From contig CM070640.1 in the NCBI GenBank assembly GCA_036346255.1, positions 39,799,238 to 39,863,237 of the forward strand: DNA of 64,000 nt, given 5' to 3'. Origin of the DNA: Ampelocalamus luodianensis. Lineage: Eukaryota; Streptophyta; Magnoliopsida; Poales; Poaceae. Position 1 is the first letter of the stretch. Every line of letters starts with the position of its first letter. The position numbers and the translations under genes were made by a program. This document shows positions 47,986 through 60,073 of this stretch, in pieces. The notes under the pieces were generated by a model. It did no database searches and was not told the DNA's origin. It worked only from the letters and a program-made list of their open reading frames with translations.

Positions 47986-48669
47986 CCTCCGTGGATGACG
48001 ATGCCTCTCCGCCTGCGGTGCCGCCCATGGGGAAGAACGACTTGATCGTGTAAGCGATGGCGTCCGAGTGGAGCGAAGGCGGGAGGAAGCTGGTGCCGCC
48101 GCTGCCACCGGTGGCTCCGCCGGCGCCGGCGAATTCGAACGCCGCCTGCGCGACGGTGATGGCCTGCGCCTGGTCGTCGGAGTAATTTCTGTCTTTCTCT
48201 GTCATGTTGCGGATGGCCGACGACTGCGCCTAGTCATTTCTGTCTTTCTATGTCATTTCTGTCTTTCTCTGTCATGGCCGACGACTGCGCCGCAGCAGTG
48301 GATGACGAGGACGGCGGCGCGGCTGATAGAAATAATCATGTTGCTAAGTCATTTGTTTCCATTCTGTGTTTAGTCTTTCTGTCTTTCTCTGTCAGAGTTC
48401 AGCATGCACTCTGAAGTTCAGAAAAGTTCAGAACTCACTCTGAAGTTCAGAAAGGTTCAGAACTTGTAGTTTGCTTGCACATTAGTTATGGCTGAGTCGT
48501 GGGTGTGTTAGTTGCTTGGAATTCGGTTTGTTAGTCGCTAGTGCGTGCGTGAGTGCATGGAGTCAGTATCTTTCGGATTTTCAGTTCTGTAACTGTAGCA
48601 AATCTGGAAATACAATAACAGAGCAAAACATAGAAAAGGTGCAGCAGTTTTTTAGCACCAGAAACTGAG
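47986..48669 (-). other. GC-rich gene-like fragment and short TCTGTCTTTCTCTGTC repeats
   Basis: A minus-strand frame (47978-48205) has an alanine/glycine-rich product with no recognised family. It is followed by several TCTGTCTTTCTCTGTCA repeats (48188-48395) and AGTTCAGAAAAGTTCAGAAC repeats (48415-48455). It may be a captured gene fragment. The same locus continues at 58939 beyond the copia insertion. Confidence 0.35.
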
Positions 48670-48674
48670 TTGTC
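48670..48674. repeat. Target-site duplication TTGTC (left)
   Basis: It is identical to 58934-58938. Confidence 0.85.
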
Positions 48675-48946
48675 TATTGAGGAACCGTCGCTGGCGAGTT
48701 CAGTCCGAACGATTACCTCGTAGACAAGCGTAGAATCGTAAGAACAATGCATGAACACAAGAATAGAATAAGAGATAGAACACAGAGATGTAGGGGAACT
48801 TCTTGTTTCTCTTTATTCTTTCATCCATCGATCAGTCAATTACAATGAATAGCACCCCCTATTTATAGGCTACGACCCTGCTAGGGTTTGTGATGAGGCG
48901 CCCACTAATGGGCCGACTGCAGGGTCAGGCCCATGGTTCCCCAACA
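48675..48946 (-). repeat. 3' LTR of the large copia element
   Basis: It aligns with 58665-58933, apart from one 3-bp length difference clustered near the TA end and a few substitutions. A TATAAATAG box (minus strand, near 48865) and AATAAAG (near 48815) are visible. Confidence 0.9.
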
Positions 48947-49243
48947 CTCCCCCTTGGGCAACCATCCTTCATGTCCATGTCTCGTCAAAACTCCATAAAA
49001 ACCCAGTGGGAAAAATTTGGAGAAAGAGTACATGATACACGTTCTGCTGTAATGCACAAATTGCCTCATTAAAAACCTTAGCCGAGAAACTTCAGGAAAA
49101 CTCGTCAAGGGAAAAGAGTACAATCCACCCAATTTCATTTAATCTTCTGGATTTATTTTTTGGGTACTCGATCTTCATGATCAAGCTTTAATAATGAGTT
49201 CGTGAAGGTTCTCCCCCTGAATTCTGCACTTCTCTAAGTCTCA

Positions 49244-49734
49244 TCATTCCAATTTACATATGCATCTTTCAAAGTTAGACGCTGGAAGTGACTTAGTGAA
49301 TAAATCTGCAAGATTCTCACATGACTTAGTATGCAGTACTTTAAAACCGTTCATCTTTTGCAATTCATGAGCATAGAAGAACTTGGAGTTGATATGCTTT
49401 GTGAGAGGATTCTTCACATAACTCATCTGTACTTGTGCAACACAAGTTGTATTTATCTTCATAGATAATAGTGGGGGTTAGTGCGGCATTCAATCCACAT
49501 GACTGCTGGATGTGGTGAATCATCCGCCGAAGCCAAGCACATTCTTGTGAAGCCTCGTGTAGTGCTATTGTTTCCGAGTGGTTCGTCGAAATCGATACAA
49601 GATTCTGCTTAGACGATTTTTATGGAATTACGGTTCCACTACATAGGAATACATAGCCTATTTGCTATTTGGCTGTATGCGGGTCCTACAAGTACCCGTT
49701 ATCTGCATTGCCATTCATAGTTAATGTCGGGACC
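49244..49734 (-). pseudogene. copia RNase H remnant
   Basis: Minus-strand motifs are ISTNHSETIALHEAS-like and CAWLRRMIHHIQQSCG (about 49610-49500), then THINSKFF-like HELQKMNGFKVLHT (about 49395-49350) and NLADLFTKSLPAS (about 49310). This is the C-terminal end of copia pol. The solo LTR interrupts it at 49735, and frameshifts are present. Confidence 0.75.
49730..49734. repeat. Target-site duplication GTTAA (left)
   Basis: It is identical to 52926-52930. Confidence 0.9.
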
Positions 49735-52700
49735 CGAGTGCGATTACGGAACCCTGCGTATATCTTGCACTAGTCCAGATCACGCTAGTGCACACGTGGT
49801 TAACACAAAAATATCGATCCACACAAGCGATAGATAAAGTAAACGATTAGTTTGAATAACAAATAAGGGTTTTGACCTTATGGTCGAGTTTACACTTATT
49901 AAGCCACGCAGGGCTAACAGGAAAATAAAGCGGCGGAACGGAAAACTCCAGCGTAGATCCCACCAATTCACCACAGCAACCAATCGGGATCCGGACCTTA
50001 ACGAACGATCGGCCTTCAACGAACTCCTCCTCAGCGGCGTGACTCCTCCACTTCAGAGGTTTGGGCGCAAGTTTTACAACAAGCGTGAGTACACAACCGT
50101 ACTCGCAAATCATACCACAGAATGCAATGTATAGATGCAGGCTTATTCCAAAGAAAAGGCTTCTGTGGTTCTTTTCCATAAAAGCAACATTTGCAATTGA
50201 ATATGAATAATAGATTGAAAGCATAATTCAAAACAAATAGACAATATTAATTTAACAGATATTTCCATAAAGACACACAGCTAAACAGTTTATTCCACAT
50301 AGCCATATGATTGAGATCACACAGCTCCCATTCCCACATTTTATGAAAACTACCCCTCGTGTGAAAGCACCGAGCATGTCCATGACCGCGGACACGGCTA
50401 TTCGAATAGTTTGTTTAACACTCTGCAGAGGTTGTACACTTTACCCACACGATATAACTAGTGTAGCTAGCACCAATCATAACAAAACAGTTCGGAAACT
50501 TCATCTCCAACATTGACATTCCCAGTGTGCTTACAAACCGTTATACATATCACATAGCCCATGCATAACACACACCGTTGGACAGGGACGACGAATCCTC
50601 CCGGGATGCAACCACCAAGTAGTCACACCTCCACCCTATCACAAAGCCTAACCTACCACCTGAACATCAATGTCGAGAATCCATAACTTACTAAGTTAGG
50701 CCCGTCTCATACCAGGCATGTGGTCGTACAGTAAGGCTTAGTTCAATGGCGCACAAAGTTAAGTCCTTAATTGACCAAGGCAAGACTTCCATGTTCTAAC
50801 TAGGCCACACAGATTATCATACCCATCACATAGTCCACCATATCACACAGCTTCCACCACTTGCCTCAGTCCAAATCCTTTACCACCCAGTTGGTTTTAG
50901 TGCAACACATGCCATCACGAAGTAATAACACATAGCACACAGTTTTACACACAGTTCCATAGTCACTTAGTCATATTTAATATTTGCGACTCACATGAGA
51001 TGATGATTCGTAGCATTGCTAAGCAATTATACTCGCATCTAACCAACCCACGTTGGTGCTATAATATTACCAACTCATAACCAATCTAGGGTGACAAGGA
51101 TATATGACATACAAGGCCAAGGTGTGATAACAATTTGGATAATAACTATGCCCAAAGCATTTAAATAAATAATTAAACTATAATGCAATAATTTAACACA
51201 AAGTAATTTGAAAACTGGGTTCAAGATGATCAAAGGTATGACTTGCCTTGGAAAAGGTCTATGTACTGGTCTTGATCTTGGGGTGCTCCTTCTTCCACAA
51301 AATTCCCCGACGAATCGACGTCTACTCGCGAACGAGACACAAACAAATAAAATAAATAAATAACAGAGGCAAAACAAACTCCAAAAATTAAATAAAAATC
51401 TCAGATAAATAGATCTTGAATTTAGACAAATTTAGAAATTTGAATGGGCTCAATCGGACTTAGGATGCAAAAGTTATGGGCTTTGGAAGATTGGAAATCT
51501 AAAAGAAACCCTAATTTGGATTTTCTGGAATTTCCGAATTATTTCTCTAAAGAAAAATTGGATTATTGCGCAATGCTGGCGTCAGCGAAGGAATTTCGGA
51601 AAAAGATAAATAAAAAGAAATCTCTGACATGTGGGACCCACATGTCAGAGGCTAAACTCACGCGGACTAGGTCCACCGAGCCTCGCTCGAAACGATGGGT
51701 TGCACACGTGTGCACCCGTGAGACGATGACGGCGACACTGGCCATCACGCGAGCACGGGTGATCTTCGGCGAGCCACGCAACGACACGTCGGGCGACGGC
51801 GACACGGCTCGGAAACCAACGGCAACGGCGAACGGCGGCTCCTCGCCGGCGGTGAGTGGTACTGGCGTGTAGCTCTCGCTATTGCGAACCTACTGGTGCA
51901 ACGCCGGATGCTCGGGGTGGACGGTGGCGGTCGGCGGCGAGCAAAGAGCGGCGGAGGGCTTGGGCTTGGCGGCACGGCACTCGGTGGCGCTCCGGCGAGC
52001 GAAGGCCACCAGAGGTAGAGGAGCTCCGTGCGGCGCCGACGGTGTAGACCACGACACTCGGCGGCAGCGGCGGCGCATTTAACGAACTCGTCGGAGTTGG
52101 CGCGGCGCGATCGATCTTTGAGCTCTGCGCGCTAGGGTTGGCGTGAGGCGGCGGCTAGGGTTGAGGTGCGGACACCGAGGCTACCTCCTTTTTATCGGGA
52201 GGCTCGGGAGAGTCCAGGGCACGAACGCCCAAAAACGGCAGCGGCGGCGGAGATCGTATCCCTAACGAATTCGGGAACGAAGACGACGTGGCAAGCTGGG
52301 ACCCACATGTCAGAGACACAGCTCGCGTGAGTCCGCGTGCGAAACGGCGCGGCTGCAAAACGGACTCGAGATCTGACCGTTGGATCTTGATCGAACGGCC
52401 CACAATCAAAGAAAACATTCGGACAACTCCGGTTGCCTTATGCGCATCTAGCCGTTCATCTTTGATCGGACGGTGGAGGATGCTCGGCGCGCGAAGGAAA
52501 GGAGAGAGAGAGCGACATGCGGGGCCGCATGTCGTGGAGGCGAGGCGCTTGGCGAGCGGTGCAGCATGAGTTGGGTCAAGGGCGGGGACAATTGGGCGGA
52601 GGGTTGGATTTCGGCCCAAAGAAGATTTCTGAGATTTTAATAGATTTTCTAATTTATAAATTACCAGAAATTCAAATAGGCAATAGAAAATAGCAAATGA

Positions 52701-52925
52701 ACTCAGAAAATTTCTAGAAAAATCTAGAAAATATATCTGAGCACATAGAACCCAAATAAAATAGTTTTGACTATTGTTCAAGTTGGGATTATTCACATTA
52801 AATGTTTTTGACTATAAAGTCCAATATTAAGCTTTTGAAATTAAATTCAAATAAAACCAAATGGTGAATTTTCTCCTACTAACTATTTAAAAGATTTTTA
52901 AAGCTCAGAAAATTGGGATGTTACA
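49735..52925 (-). mobile_element. Solo LTR (3.19 kb) nested in copia, minus strand, TSD GTTAA
   Basis: On the minus strand it runs from TGTAACATCCCAATTTT to GGGTCCCGACA, with perfect GTTAA duplications. It shares its ends and the CTATTCGAATAG block (50398-50409) with the two larger solo LTRs. It holds no pol domains. The GC-rich part (51650-52600) gives open frames by composition only. Confidence 0.87.
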
Positions 52926-52930
52926 GTTAA
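52926..52930. repeat. Target-site duplication GTTAA (right)
   Basis: It matches 49730-49734. Confidence 0.9.
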
Positions 52931-55900
52931 GTCTTTGTTCTTTCTGTAGAACAGACTAAATTCTTTGCTTCTTTGGAGGTATCGGAAGATGCCCTTTATT
53001 CCCTGCCAATGCCTTTAGTAGGTTCTGCACTATACCTTGCTAGTAGGATCACGGCAAATACAATGTCTGTTCTAGTACAGTTTGCTAAATACATTAGTGC
53101 TTCTATTGCACTTCAGTGTGGGAATTCCGGTACCAGGACTTCCTCCCCCTCTTCTTTAAGTCTGTACGGGTCTTTGTCTTGCTGCAAAGGTCTCCTGACC
53201 ATTGGCATTTTCAAAGGGTATGCCTTTACAAAATCGAACCTTTCTAACACCTTCTGAGTGTAGGCTGACTAATGCACTAATTCCTCTTCAGGGGCATGCC
53301 CAAGTTGCAAGCCTAGGCAATATTCGGTTTTCACCTAAATCTTTCATTTCGAACTCCGACTCCAGGTAAGAGCTTGCTTTCTTAATATCCTTCAGGGTTC
53401 TGATGATATTCAGATCAACTTCATACACTGCGATTATACAAAATCCATTCTGGGATCGTTGTATAAATACACAGAGATTATTCTCATTGTTCGTGTAGCC
53501 TTTCTTGCATAGAAAGTCGCTTCAAGCGATTATACCACATTCTGCCTGATTGCTTAAGTTCGTACAATGATTTTCTGAGTTTCACACTGTACATATTTCT
53601 ATTTGCTCTGTTTTGGTTCGGGACAGTGATACATTCAGGTATCTTCATATAAATATCTGAATCCAATATTTCATAAAGGTATACTGGTACCCCATCCATC
53701 AATTTCACTTCTAACTTCAAGTTCACTGCCATTGAGATAAATATTTAAAAGGGAGTTCCGCCCATGACCGGGGAATAGGTTTCTTCATAATCATCTTCTG
53801 GATGTCCAGTGAAAACTTTGTTCAACAAGCCTTGCTTCTTTTCATTTCTCTTTCGAACAAATACCCACTTATGCCCTATAGCGTGTACAAGGGGAGGCGT
53901 GCGGCTTACAAGCCCAAACACCTTTCTTTCATTCGGAGAGAATAATTCAATTTCTATTGCCTTCTTCCAATCTGATCTTTTCTTTCATTTATCGAGCGAT
54001 GCAGGCTCTGGATCAAGATTGATGATTGTGGCAAGTTTCTTTGCAAAGTAAGTGTCGATATTGGCTGTTGTAATATTCAAAGGTTCTCCCGAGGTCATAA
54101 AGTTTTATAACTTATTTCTTCAAGGGGCGATTCTTCTAATGCTTTTACTTGCTCACCGCTGCTTCCAATTGCGGGGCAAGTCCCTTTAGTTTTTCAGCTC
54201 CGATGTGTGCGCACACATCCATGCTGATGTCTCCCTTCATGGGGATATTTAATTCTGGTATGCCTTTTCTGAAGGTTCCATACCGATGCCATGTCTCAAC
54301 TGGCTCCCCTTCTGGTTCGGGGCACTTCGGTGATCGGCTTTGTCAAGTCCTTCTTATCCCTTTTCACCAGGCGTCCCCGGTTACTTCGGATTCGAGGGAC
54401 CGGAGTTCTCGTCCTTTTATTCTGAGGCCTCTGGACGGGATTAGGGATACCTTCAATGGTATTTCAACCCTCTCCGGTGCATTGCTTGTAGGCAAATGCT
54501 ACTTATTCACGCTCTTCAAATCACTAAAGTAGTCTGGCAGTTGATTCGCTAATACTTGCAAATCAATTATCTTCTGGACTTCAATTGTCTTCTATACTTC
54601 AATTCAATTATCTTCTCGACTGCAATTATCTTCTGAACTTCTCTATTTGCTTCACTAGTGCGCGGGTCATTTGCATAGATTTCAATTATCTTCTGGACTT
54701 CAAATGTCTTCTAGACTTTAATTATTTTCCGTCATTATTATCAAGAGTTGATTTCCTCCCCCTAATGACGGGAAATTAATCTCATCTATTGTACTATCAG
54801 CGAATCGGGTATTATGCAAATTTCCGGTCATAGGGTCCAAATACTCGATTATGGATGCTGTCTCATAACCAACGTATATCCCAGACTTTCGGAGAAGACC
54901 CATTGCAGTTCGCTGCGGTGGTGGTATAGGTATATAACCCTTGCAAACCAACATGCGAAGATGAGAAGTTTTCAGTGCTGACCCTTGCGCTAGTTGCATA
55001 GTTGGATGGATGTTATAGGCGACGGTCTAAAATTGATGAGAGTCTACTCTGGCGGGATGCGTGTCCCCAACATATAGTTGGTAAATTACAATTCTTGAAA
55101 GTTTTGCTAGTCCATTCTGGGTGTGGACATGCGGTACAAAATGCTCAACTTTAATTCCCATTTTCATGCAATAATCATCAAATGTCTGCGAAGTAAGTTC
55201 TCCGGCGTTGTCCATTCAGGTGGACTTCTCATGATGATCAGGGAAAACATTTCTAATTTTAATTATCTGCGAGATTGGCTTTGTAAAAGCATGGTTTCTC
55301 GTAGACAATAAACATACGTCGCGACCATTCAGGAAGCATTGATGAGCACTATAAAATACCTAATTGACCCTTACGAGGTGTATAGGACCGCAAATGTCTC
55401 CTGGATACGGTCCAGAATGCGAGGACTTCATCCTTCGCTTTGAGCAAAGGTCTAATAATTAATTTCCGTGGCACATGCGGGCACACAAAATCTTTGAGAT
55501 TCGGAAATTCTTTATATTCATATTATGTCCTGTGAATTGTTAATTATATCTCTCATTATCCTAAGACCTAGGCGGCATAATCTATCATGCGAGAGATAGA
55601 TAAGTTCGAGCTTCTAGATATGGTTTTCAAAGCGGTATAAGTGCGGTGCCTTAATATTAGTGTAGTATAACCCGATTTCATATGAAGGAAGACATTCTAA
55701 TGCTATTTTCACTTTCTTCACGCTTTGTAATGAGCAGTATTCTGCACCATACTCTTCTTGATCTCTACACTAAGCTGTTGGCGCAAATATCCTTGAGAGT
55801 TCTAGTCGATTCAGGTACAACAAGTCTTTTCAATGACCAAAGTTGTGCCCATTGGGAGTATAATTGTAGCCCTTCACGAGCCTATTATACAAGTATCATT

Positions 55901-57470
55901 TGCTGCGATTGTCGTAAGACTACCAAAGATTCTTCTTGATCATTGGAAAAATTTCCATTTCTCTTAGGATAGTTTTCATTGTGCCGCTACATGCTAAGCA
56001 CACTTCCTCCATAGGGCACCACACGCGTTCTAATATAATGTACTTTATTAATATGTAGCAGAAAGCAAGCAACACATGAATAAAAATACTTCAGATATCA
56101 GAACGTAATTTGCTATTATAAAGACGGGAAAATAAGTCTTGCAGGACTCATAATAAGAATTTAATGCTTTGCTCTCCTAGAGCTTGCAACCGTTATTCAA
56201 TAATTCAAAATTCTGCTTCAATTACAAACTGCAGATTACTATAAAAGATCCAAGTGCAATGCGTGCACTAGATCGAATCGGCGAAGTATTCAGGAACTTC
56301 TGCCTTAATTTGCTCTATGGCGATCTACTCCTTTTGGGCAACTACGGCTGCAGCCGCTGCGATGTCCAAAGGAGGGGTGATGGGGGCTGCTACTGGGCTG
56401 TCCACATCCATAAGTGCAGCTAATGGATGCGGACCCTCTATGCCTGCAATGGCGAGATGTGCCACATGCTGTTATTTGCCCTTCTTCTTAGACTGAAAAA
56501 CATCAATAATGTGCGGCCTTGCGACTTTACCCTTCTTGCTCATTCTCATTCGTGAGAGGCTTCATCACCTTGTAGCTACTAGCAATGGCTTCATGGCCAA
56601 CATTGCTACTAGGTGGCTGCGAGATATAGTTCTTTCTTAGAACATTATCTTGAGCTTTTGCAACTTGCATAATATCAATTAATTCGACATACTTCATGTA
56701 GCTGTCTTGACGATAGTTGCGTGCGGATTACACCGCGTTCGGGTAAGAGGTAGAGAGTCTTCTCAATCTTCTACTCATTCGTGATTACATTATCACAGAG
56801 TTGAAGACTTGTACAAATTCTGGCCATGCTGGGTCAGTTTTTCGAATTCCTGATTCGTGATGCCAGTCATCTTCATATTCATACAAAATTCATAAGATTA
56901 CTGTTGGTAATTTGCGTAAGATAGTTGTAAAATTCTCATAATGCTCTTCGAACTCCTGGTTCGAGATCCCGTATTTTTCATGCATTTTTCATGATTTACT
57001 GTATTTTCAGTGATTAAAAGCAATATAAACAATTACAGATAATCAAAAACAGTAAATACAATACATAAATTGCATAGAAATGACAATAACAAAGTTAAAC
57101 ATGCTTCAAAAGCAAAAATTGATTCAAACTTTGAATTCCCGAGGCCCTTTTCTGCTGGAAAATATATTTTCAGTAGTGCAATTTCGAGGTTAAAACACGA
57201 AATCTCGCCTACGAGAGAAAATCAGTGTAATATGCAAATTCCTGGGGGGGTTATTCTACAAGAATTTCTTTACCCACGAAAATCCTCGTAATTTTCAGAA
57301 CTGCGAGGTTTTATTTGCAAATTTTCAGTTCGGAGAAAATTTATTACGTTATTTCAGGAAAACCCGAGGGCCATTGTGCAAAATCCCGAATTTCTTTTCC
57401 TGTTTTTTTTTCTTTTCCTTTCTTCTCTTGTGGCCCGATTCATTGGGCCGGCCTTTGGCCCACACGGCCC
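52931..57470 (-). pseudogene. copia gag, integrase and RT remnants
   Basis: On the minus strand, gag traces lie at about 56180-57000 (TGITNQEFEKL near 56860). The integrase core is at 55027-55215 (DNAGELTSQTFDDYC, HVHTQNGLA), its C-terminal end at 54718-54999 (PPQRTAMGLLRKSGIYVGYE) and RT at 52931-53732 (LDSDIYMKIPE, SLYELKQSGRMWYNRL, with the usual glycine of YGLKQ replaced). Stops and frameshifts are dense, several per hundred codons in the RT, and no ORF exceeds about 100 codons. It could not support its own movement. Confidence 0.75.
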
Positions 57471-58520
57471 AGTCGGCGGCTTCAAAGCTGGTGCTAGGGT
57501 TTCCCAGCACCGAAAGTCCCATGGCGGGCGGCCTCATTTCGCGGCGTGAAATTGCGGCGCGTCGGCCGAGATGCGATGCCGTCTTGCGAGTCGCACGCGG
57601 GCGCCGGCCATGGTGGGGGCTTCAAGCCAACCCGCGGCGGCGCGGCAAAGCTCTAAGTGGCACAAGGCGGCGGCGGCGGCGCACGTGCAGCTCAAGCGGC
57701 GGCGCGGCGCCAGCGTCGGCGCGTAGAGATCTTTGGCGGCGCGAGCAGGCGCCACGACCACCCCACGGCGGTGGCTTCAAGTGCGGGCGGCGGTTTCGGA
57801 AAACGCGGCGCGCTCCTTTGCGGGCGCGGCGCGCTCCGAGCAAGAGGCGGCCGGCAGCGGCGTTGCGGCGGTCGGGCGGCTGGTCGCTACGCACGCATGG
57901 GCCCGTCGCGAGGCTCCAAGCGGCGGCGGCCGGTTCAAGCGCGCGGCGCGCCGCTGTCGAGACGGCGCGAGGGGGTCCGTGGTCGGCGCGGGTGGAAGCG
58001 GCCACCGTGCGGCGCGCGGGTGTAGGCGGGGCGGCGCCGGCGGAGACCGTGCGGGGCCACAGCGGCTCCCCCTCGCTCCTTCTTCTGCTTTTTTTCTTGG
58101 GTGGTCGGCGGTGCATCCGGCGAATCGTCCGCGGATGCCCGTCGGCGCCAGGCGTGCCTCCGACTTCCGAGTTGGCGGCGCACATGGCATGCGGGCGTGG
58201 TGCCGGCGGCGTGCTCGCAGCGTGGAGGGCAGGGGACCAAGCGCGGGCCGGGCGACGGTGGGGTACAAGTAGGCGATACCAACTTCGGGTGGTGGCACGG
58301 AGGTGAGCCTATGCGGGGGCATCGCCACTTCGGGTGGCCGCCGGCGATGCGGCATCCGGTGCACCGAGGGGAGCCCGTACAAGGGCAATTTTTTTTCTTT
58401 CGAGTTTCATGTGATACATACTGTTCATATAATTTCTGTTCATGCGATGATCTCGATGCAATCAACATCATCTCTTTTATGCAATCCAACCGATCGGCGG
58501 CGGCGACTTCAAGTCGGCTC
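57471..58520. other. GC-rich block between 5' LTR and gag remnants of the copia element
   Basis: About 1 kb of very GC-rich, CGGC-repetitive sequence sits inside the element directly after its leader. Long frames are open on both strands, including 57374-58306 on the plus strand and several on the minus strand, as expected from composition. No domain is recognised. It may be an unusual leader or captured host DNA. Confidence 0.4.
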
Positions 58521-58664
58521 GCGGTAGATTAGAGAGGATTTGCACGTGAGAATAATCTAAGCGACAATTGCGAATTGAAAGCGATCTGAAAGCGATTCAA
58601 TCTACGAGTGTCGTTCATCGACGATTACCTTTCGATGCGAGGAGAGTCGATCGTCGCGATAACG

Positions 58665-58933
58665 TATTGAGGAACCGTCATTGGCGAGTCGGTCGACGAT
58701 TACCTCGTAGACAAGCGTAGAATCGTAAGAACAATGCATGAACACAAGAATAGAATAAGAGATAGAACACAGAGATGTAGGGGAACTTCTTGCTTCTCTT
58801 TATTCCTTCATCCATCGATCAGTCAATTACAATGAATAGCACCCCCTATTTATAGGCTACGACCCTGCTAGGGTTTGGGATGGGGCGCCCACTAATGGGC
58901 CGACTGCAGGGTCAGGCCCATAGTTCCCCAACA
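58665..58933 (-). repeat. 5' LTR of the large copia element
   Basis: It starts (minus strand) TGTTGGGGAACTATGGG at 58933 and ends CAATA at 58665. It is highly similar to 48675-48946. Confidence 0.9.
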
Positions 58934-58938
58934 TTGTC
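58934..58938. repeat. Target-site duplication TTGTC (right)
   Basis: It matches 48670-48674; the empty site reads CTGAG-TTGTC-ATCCAG. Confidence 0.85.
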
Positions 58939-59304
58939 ATCCAGTTCTCTTCCATCACAGGTGTATCCATTAGCGCTCGCGTGAGTTCTAAACAATCTCT
59001 GGGCCAACAGCGGCGGCATTGCTGGCGGCTGGGCCGGCGGCCGTGGGCTACCACGCGGGCAGCACGTCGAGCTTTTCGATGGCGTCCTTGGCGTTCTTCT
59101 GAGCGATCCACGGCCTTCTTTGGGCGGTCGTAGCCCAGCGGTCCTTCACGCTGCACGTCGTGAACCGGATGGTGTGTGGCCGGCGACCACCAAACCCACC
59201 AACCCGCGACGTAAATGACTTGCCAAGCGGCGGCGCGTCGTCGCAAAGAACCTAAGCGGCGATCCGGTGGCGCGAGTTGTCCACACTAGCCCCACTTGCA
59301 CTTT
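58939..59304 (-). other. GC-rich gene-like fragment, continuation of the pre-insertion locus
   Basis: Minus-strand frames here are open but shift among themselves and show no recognised domain. Together with 47986-48669 it formed one locus before the copia insertion. Confidence 0.3.
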
Positions 59305-59350
59305 ATTGAGAATATAGTCACACAACAACTTATGAGAGTTTAATGCTCCC

Positions 59351-59416
<66 letters not shown>

Positions 59417-59645
59417 TTTATTGAGAATATAGTCGGATATGTTAGTATCATTTATTGAGAATATAGGCACACATAAACTTACGAGAGTTTAATGCTCCTA
59501 TATATGTTAGTATCATTTGTTGAGAATATAGGCACACATCAACTTACGTGAGTTTAATGCTCCTATATATGTTAGTATCATTTATTGAGAATATAGGCAC
59601 ACAACAATTTATGAGAGTTTAATGCTCCTCTCTCTCTTTCTCCCC
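59305..59645. repeat. ~65-bp tandem repeat array with embedded (CT)n-(TA)n
   Basis: Five units start TTGAGAATATAG and contain CACACA.CAACTTA, GAGTTTAATGCTCC and ATGTTAGTATCATTT. One unit is interrupted by (CT)n(AT)n at about 59351-59414. Full units are 64-65 bp. Confidence 0.85.
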
Positions 59646-59665
59646 TGTCTATCTATCTATCTATC

Positions 59666-60019
59666 GTATAGTACTCCTGGGAGTACGTACTCTCACCTCT
59701 CATATACCACTTAAATTGTATGATGATATCTCTTTATCAATTTGAGTATACTCCAATAATGATTATAAGATACTCTAAAGTGAGTTCCATGAAAATTTTC
59801 ATAAAAATCCATTTTTTATACTAAAATCTGTGTATATACTTCTTTTATGTATGAAAAAAGGTATATAGCAAAAATAAAGGGTTCCAATGAAAATTTTCAT
59901 ATCAACTCACGTTGGAGTATCTTATAATTGGTATTCAAGTATACTGAAAGTGATAAAGAAGTATAATATATTCATTTAAGTGGTATATTGGAAGTGTGAG
60001 TACATACTCCAGAGTACTA

Positions 60020-60024
<5 letters not shown>
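59666..60024. mobile_element. Micron-like hairpin element, copy 4, inverted
   Basis: The left arm (GTACTCCTGGGAGTACGTAC, CTCATATACCACTTAAATTG, TATAAGATACTC) corresponds to the reverse complement of the right arm of copy 2, so this copy lies in the opposite orientation. It is flanked by (CTAT)n at 59647-59665 and (TA)n at 60025-60065. It has no ORF. Confidence 0.75.

Positions 60025-60065
<41 letters not shown>
60025..60065. repeat. (TA)n microsatellite
   Basis: About 40 bp of pure TA to the right of copy 4. Confidence 0.96.

Positions 60066-60073
<8 letters not shown>

Larger units (their letters stand above)
48675..58933 (-). mobile_element. Ty1/copia element, 10.26 kb, minus strand, with nested solo LTR
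   Basis: LTRs at 48675-48946 (3' LTR) and 58665-58933 (5' LTR) are nearly identical and the whole is bounded by exact TTGTC duplications. On the minus strand each LTR starts TGTTGGGGAAC and ends CCTCAATA, so the terminus is TA in place of CA. Pol remnants run in copia order on the minus strand. The 3.19 kb solo LTR at 49735-52925 lies inside. Without it the element is about 7.06 kb. No tRNA-Met primer site follows the 5' LTR (the next bases are CGTTATCGCGACG). The purine tract AAGGGGGAG (48947-48955) precedes the 3' LTR. Confidence 0.88.

Noticed and set aside
57374..58306. 310-codon plus-strand frame
   Set aside because: It lies in CGGC-rich DNA with equally long frames on both strands, runs antisense to the copia element, and has no domain or promoter.
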